DNA from: Acinetobacter piscicola
GTDB taxonomy: Bacteria; Pseudomonadota; Gammaproteobacteria; Pseudomonadales; Moraxellaceae
Direction of reading: 5' to 3'
Assembly (NCBI RefSeq): GCF_002233755.1
Contig: NZ_NIFO01000001.1
Location: 434,001-498,000, forward strand
Length of the DNA stretch: 64,000 nucleotides
The translations under genes and the position numbers were made by a program. Below, in pieces: positions 63,452 through 64,000 of this stretch (the stretch's first letter is position 1; each line of letters starts with the position of its first letter). The notes beneath the pieces are model-generated. The model was not told the origin of the DNA and did not search any database. It was given only the letters and a program-made list of their open reading frames with translations.

Positions 63452-64000
63452 TTAAGCATGTACGCTTGATTCACCGTGTTCACGGTCTAAACCAAAAGCA
63501 GTGTGTAGTGAACGAACAGCAAGTTCTAGGTAATTTTCTTCAATAATCACTGAAATTTTAATTTCAGAAGTTGAAATCATTAGGATATTGATACCTTCGT
63601 CTGCAAGTGCGGTAAACATTTTACTTGCAACACCTGCATGTGAGCGCATACCCACACCCACGATTGACACTTTAACAATATCATCGCGAGTTGCTACTTC
63701 ACGTGCACCAATTGCACGAGCAGTTTCTTCTAAAATTGTTGTCGCTTTCTTAAGGTCGCCACGATTTACTGTGAACGTAAAGTCAGTTGTGCCATCTTCT
63801 TCAACATTTTGGATAATCATATCCACTTCAATGTTTGCAGCACCAATAGGCGATAATATTTTAGAGGCAATACCAGGGACATCAGGTACACCTAAAATTG
63901 TTAATTTAGCTTCGTCACGGTTAAATGCGATACCTGAAATAATTGGCTGTTCCATATTGTCTTCCGCTTCTGTGGTGATTAGTGTCCCGACATTTTTTTT
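63452..64000 (-). CDS. lysC: Aspartate kinase, C-terminal part (5' end off window)
   Basis: The last 183 codons of aspartokinase, open to the right edge. The readable part begins G-T-L-I-T-T-E-A-E-D-N-M-E-Q-P, then carries the two ACT domains: I-L-G-V-P-D-V-P-G-I-A (first) and V-S-I-V-G-V-G-M-R-S-H-A-G-V-A (second). S-T-S-E-I-K-I-S follows and the protein ends L-D-R-E-H-G-E. The ACT domains bind lysine and/or threonine for feedback control. An internal ATG at 63955 is not the gene start. The enzyme makes aspartyl phosphate for the lysine, threonine, methionine and diaminopimelate routes. csrA follows downstream. Confidence 0.96.
   Translation of the reverse strand, partial: KKNVGTLITTEAEDNMEQPIISGIAFNRDEAKLTILGVPDVPGIASKILSPIGAANIEVDMIIQNVEEDGTTDFTFTVNRGDLKKATTILEETARAIGAREVATRDDIVKVSIVGVGMRSHAGVASKMFTALADEGINILMISTSEIKISVIIEENYLELAVRSLHTAFGLDREHGESSVHA

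Overview
The window looks like chromosomal DNA of an Acinetobacter-type gammaproteobacterium. The evidence is low GC content, the BenM/CatM-controlled ben and cat genes in the Acinetobacter style, an EF-P/EpmB pair, a CsrA with a long C-terminal tail, and tandem small lipoproteins. No phage, insertion sequence or CRISPR array is visible. One short palindromic repeat element is present inside the cat operon.

Layout. 1-5.8 kb: a minus-strand set epmB - PilZ-domain protein - FimX-like REC/PAS/GGDEF/EAL protein (cut by the left edge), divergent from efp. 6-9.9 kb: cstA-ybdD (pyruvate/peptide uptake) and a ketopantoate-reductase-family gene. 10-14 kb: moxR - DUF58 - transglutaminase (tgpA) operon and tRNA-Val(GAC). 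14-17 kb: a Sel1-repeat protein, a small lipoprotein and a PKD + polysaccharide-lyase lipoprotein. 17.4-25.1 kb: an apparently undescribed catabolic operon (MDR oxidoreductase, TauD-type dioxygenase, beta-keto-acid cleavage enzyme, MFS carrier, cytosolic DsbA/FrnE-type protein, Rieske ferredoxin, YeiH-type sulfate/sulfite exporter), followed by a convergent AraC-type regulator. 25.4-33 kb: OmpW- and DUF1302-type outer-membrane proteins and three serine hydrolases. 33-38 kb: YceI, an EmrB/EmrA-type efflux pair and a pirin.

38.2-56.1 kb is a complete benzoate-to-central-metabolism island. benK, benP and benE bring benzoate in, BenABC and BenD convert it to catechol, CatA opens the ring, CatB and CatC carry it to 3-oxoadipate enol-lactone, CatD to 3-oxoadipate, and CatIJ plus CatF give succinyl-CoA and acetyl-CoA. 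There are two catA genes, about 89% identical in protein. One sits in the middle of the cat operon (order catB-C-A-I-J-F-D); the other leads the ben operon (catA-benA-B-C-D-E). Each operon has its own divergent LysR regulator (CatM, BenM), and ATAC-N7-GTAT-like operators lie in both divergent gaps.

56.2-64 kb is mostly housekeeping: uppP, a purine permease with an adenine-deaminase-type enzyme, a cytochrome b561, rnhB, csrA and the 3' end of lysC. Three related small proteins with conserved cysteines are interspersed here.

The most interesting items are the 17.4-23.9 kb operon with its 21-bp-spaced upstream direct repeat, the repeat element that supplies a Shine-Dalgarno sequence to catF, the duplicated catA, the small cysteine-protein family, and a possible short RNA or attenuator before the purine permease.
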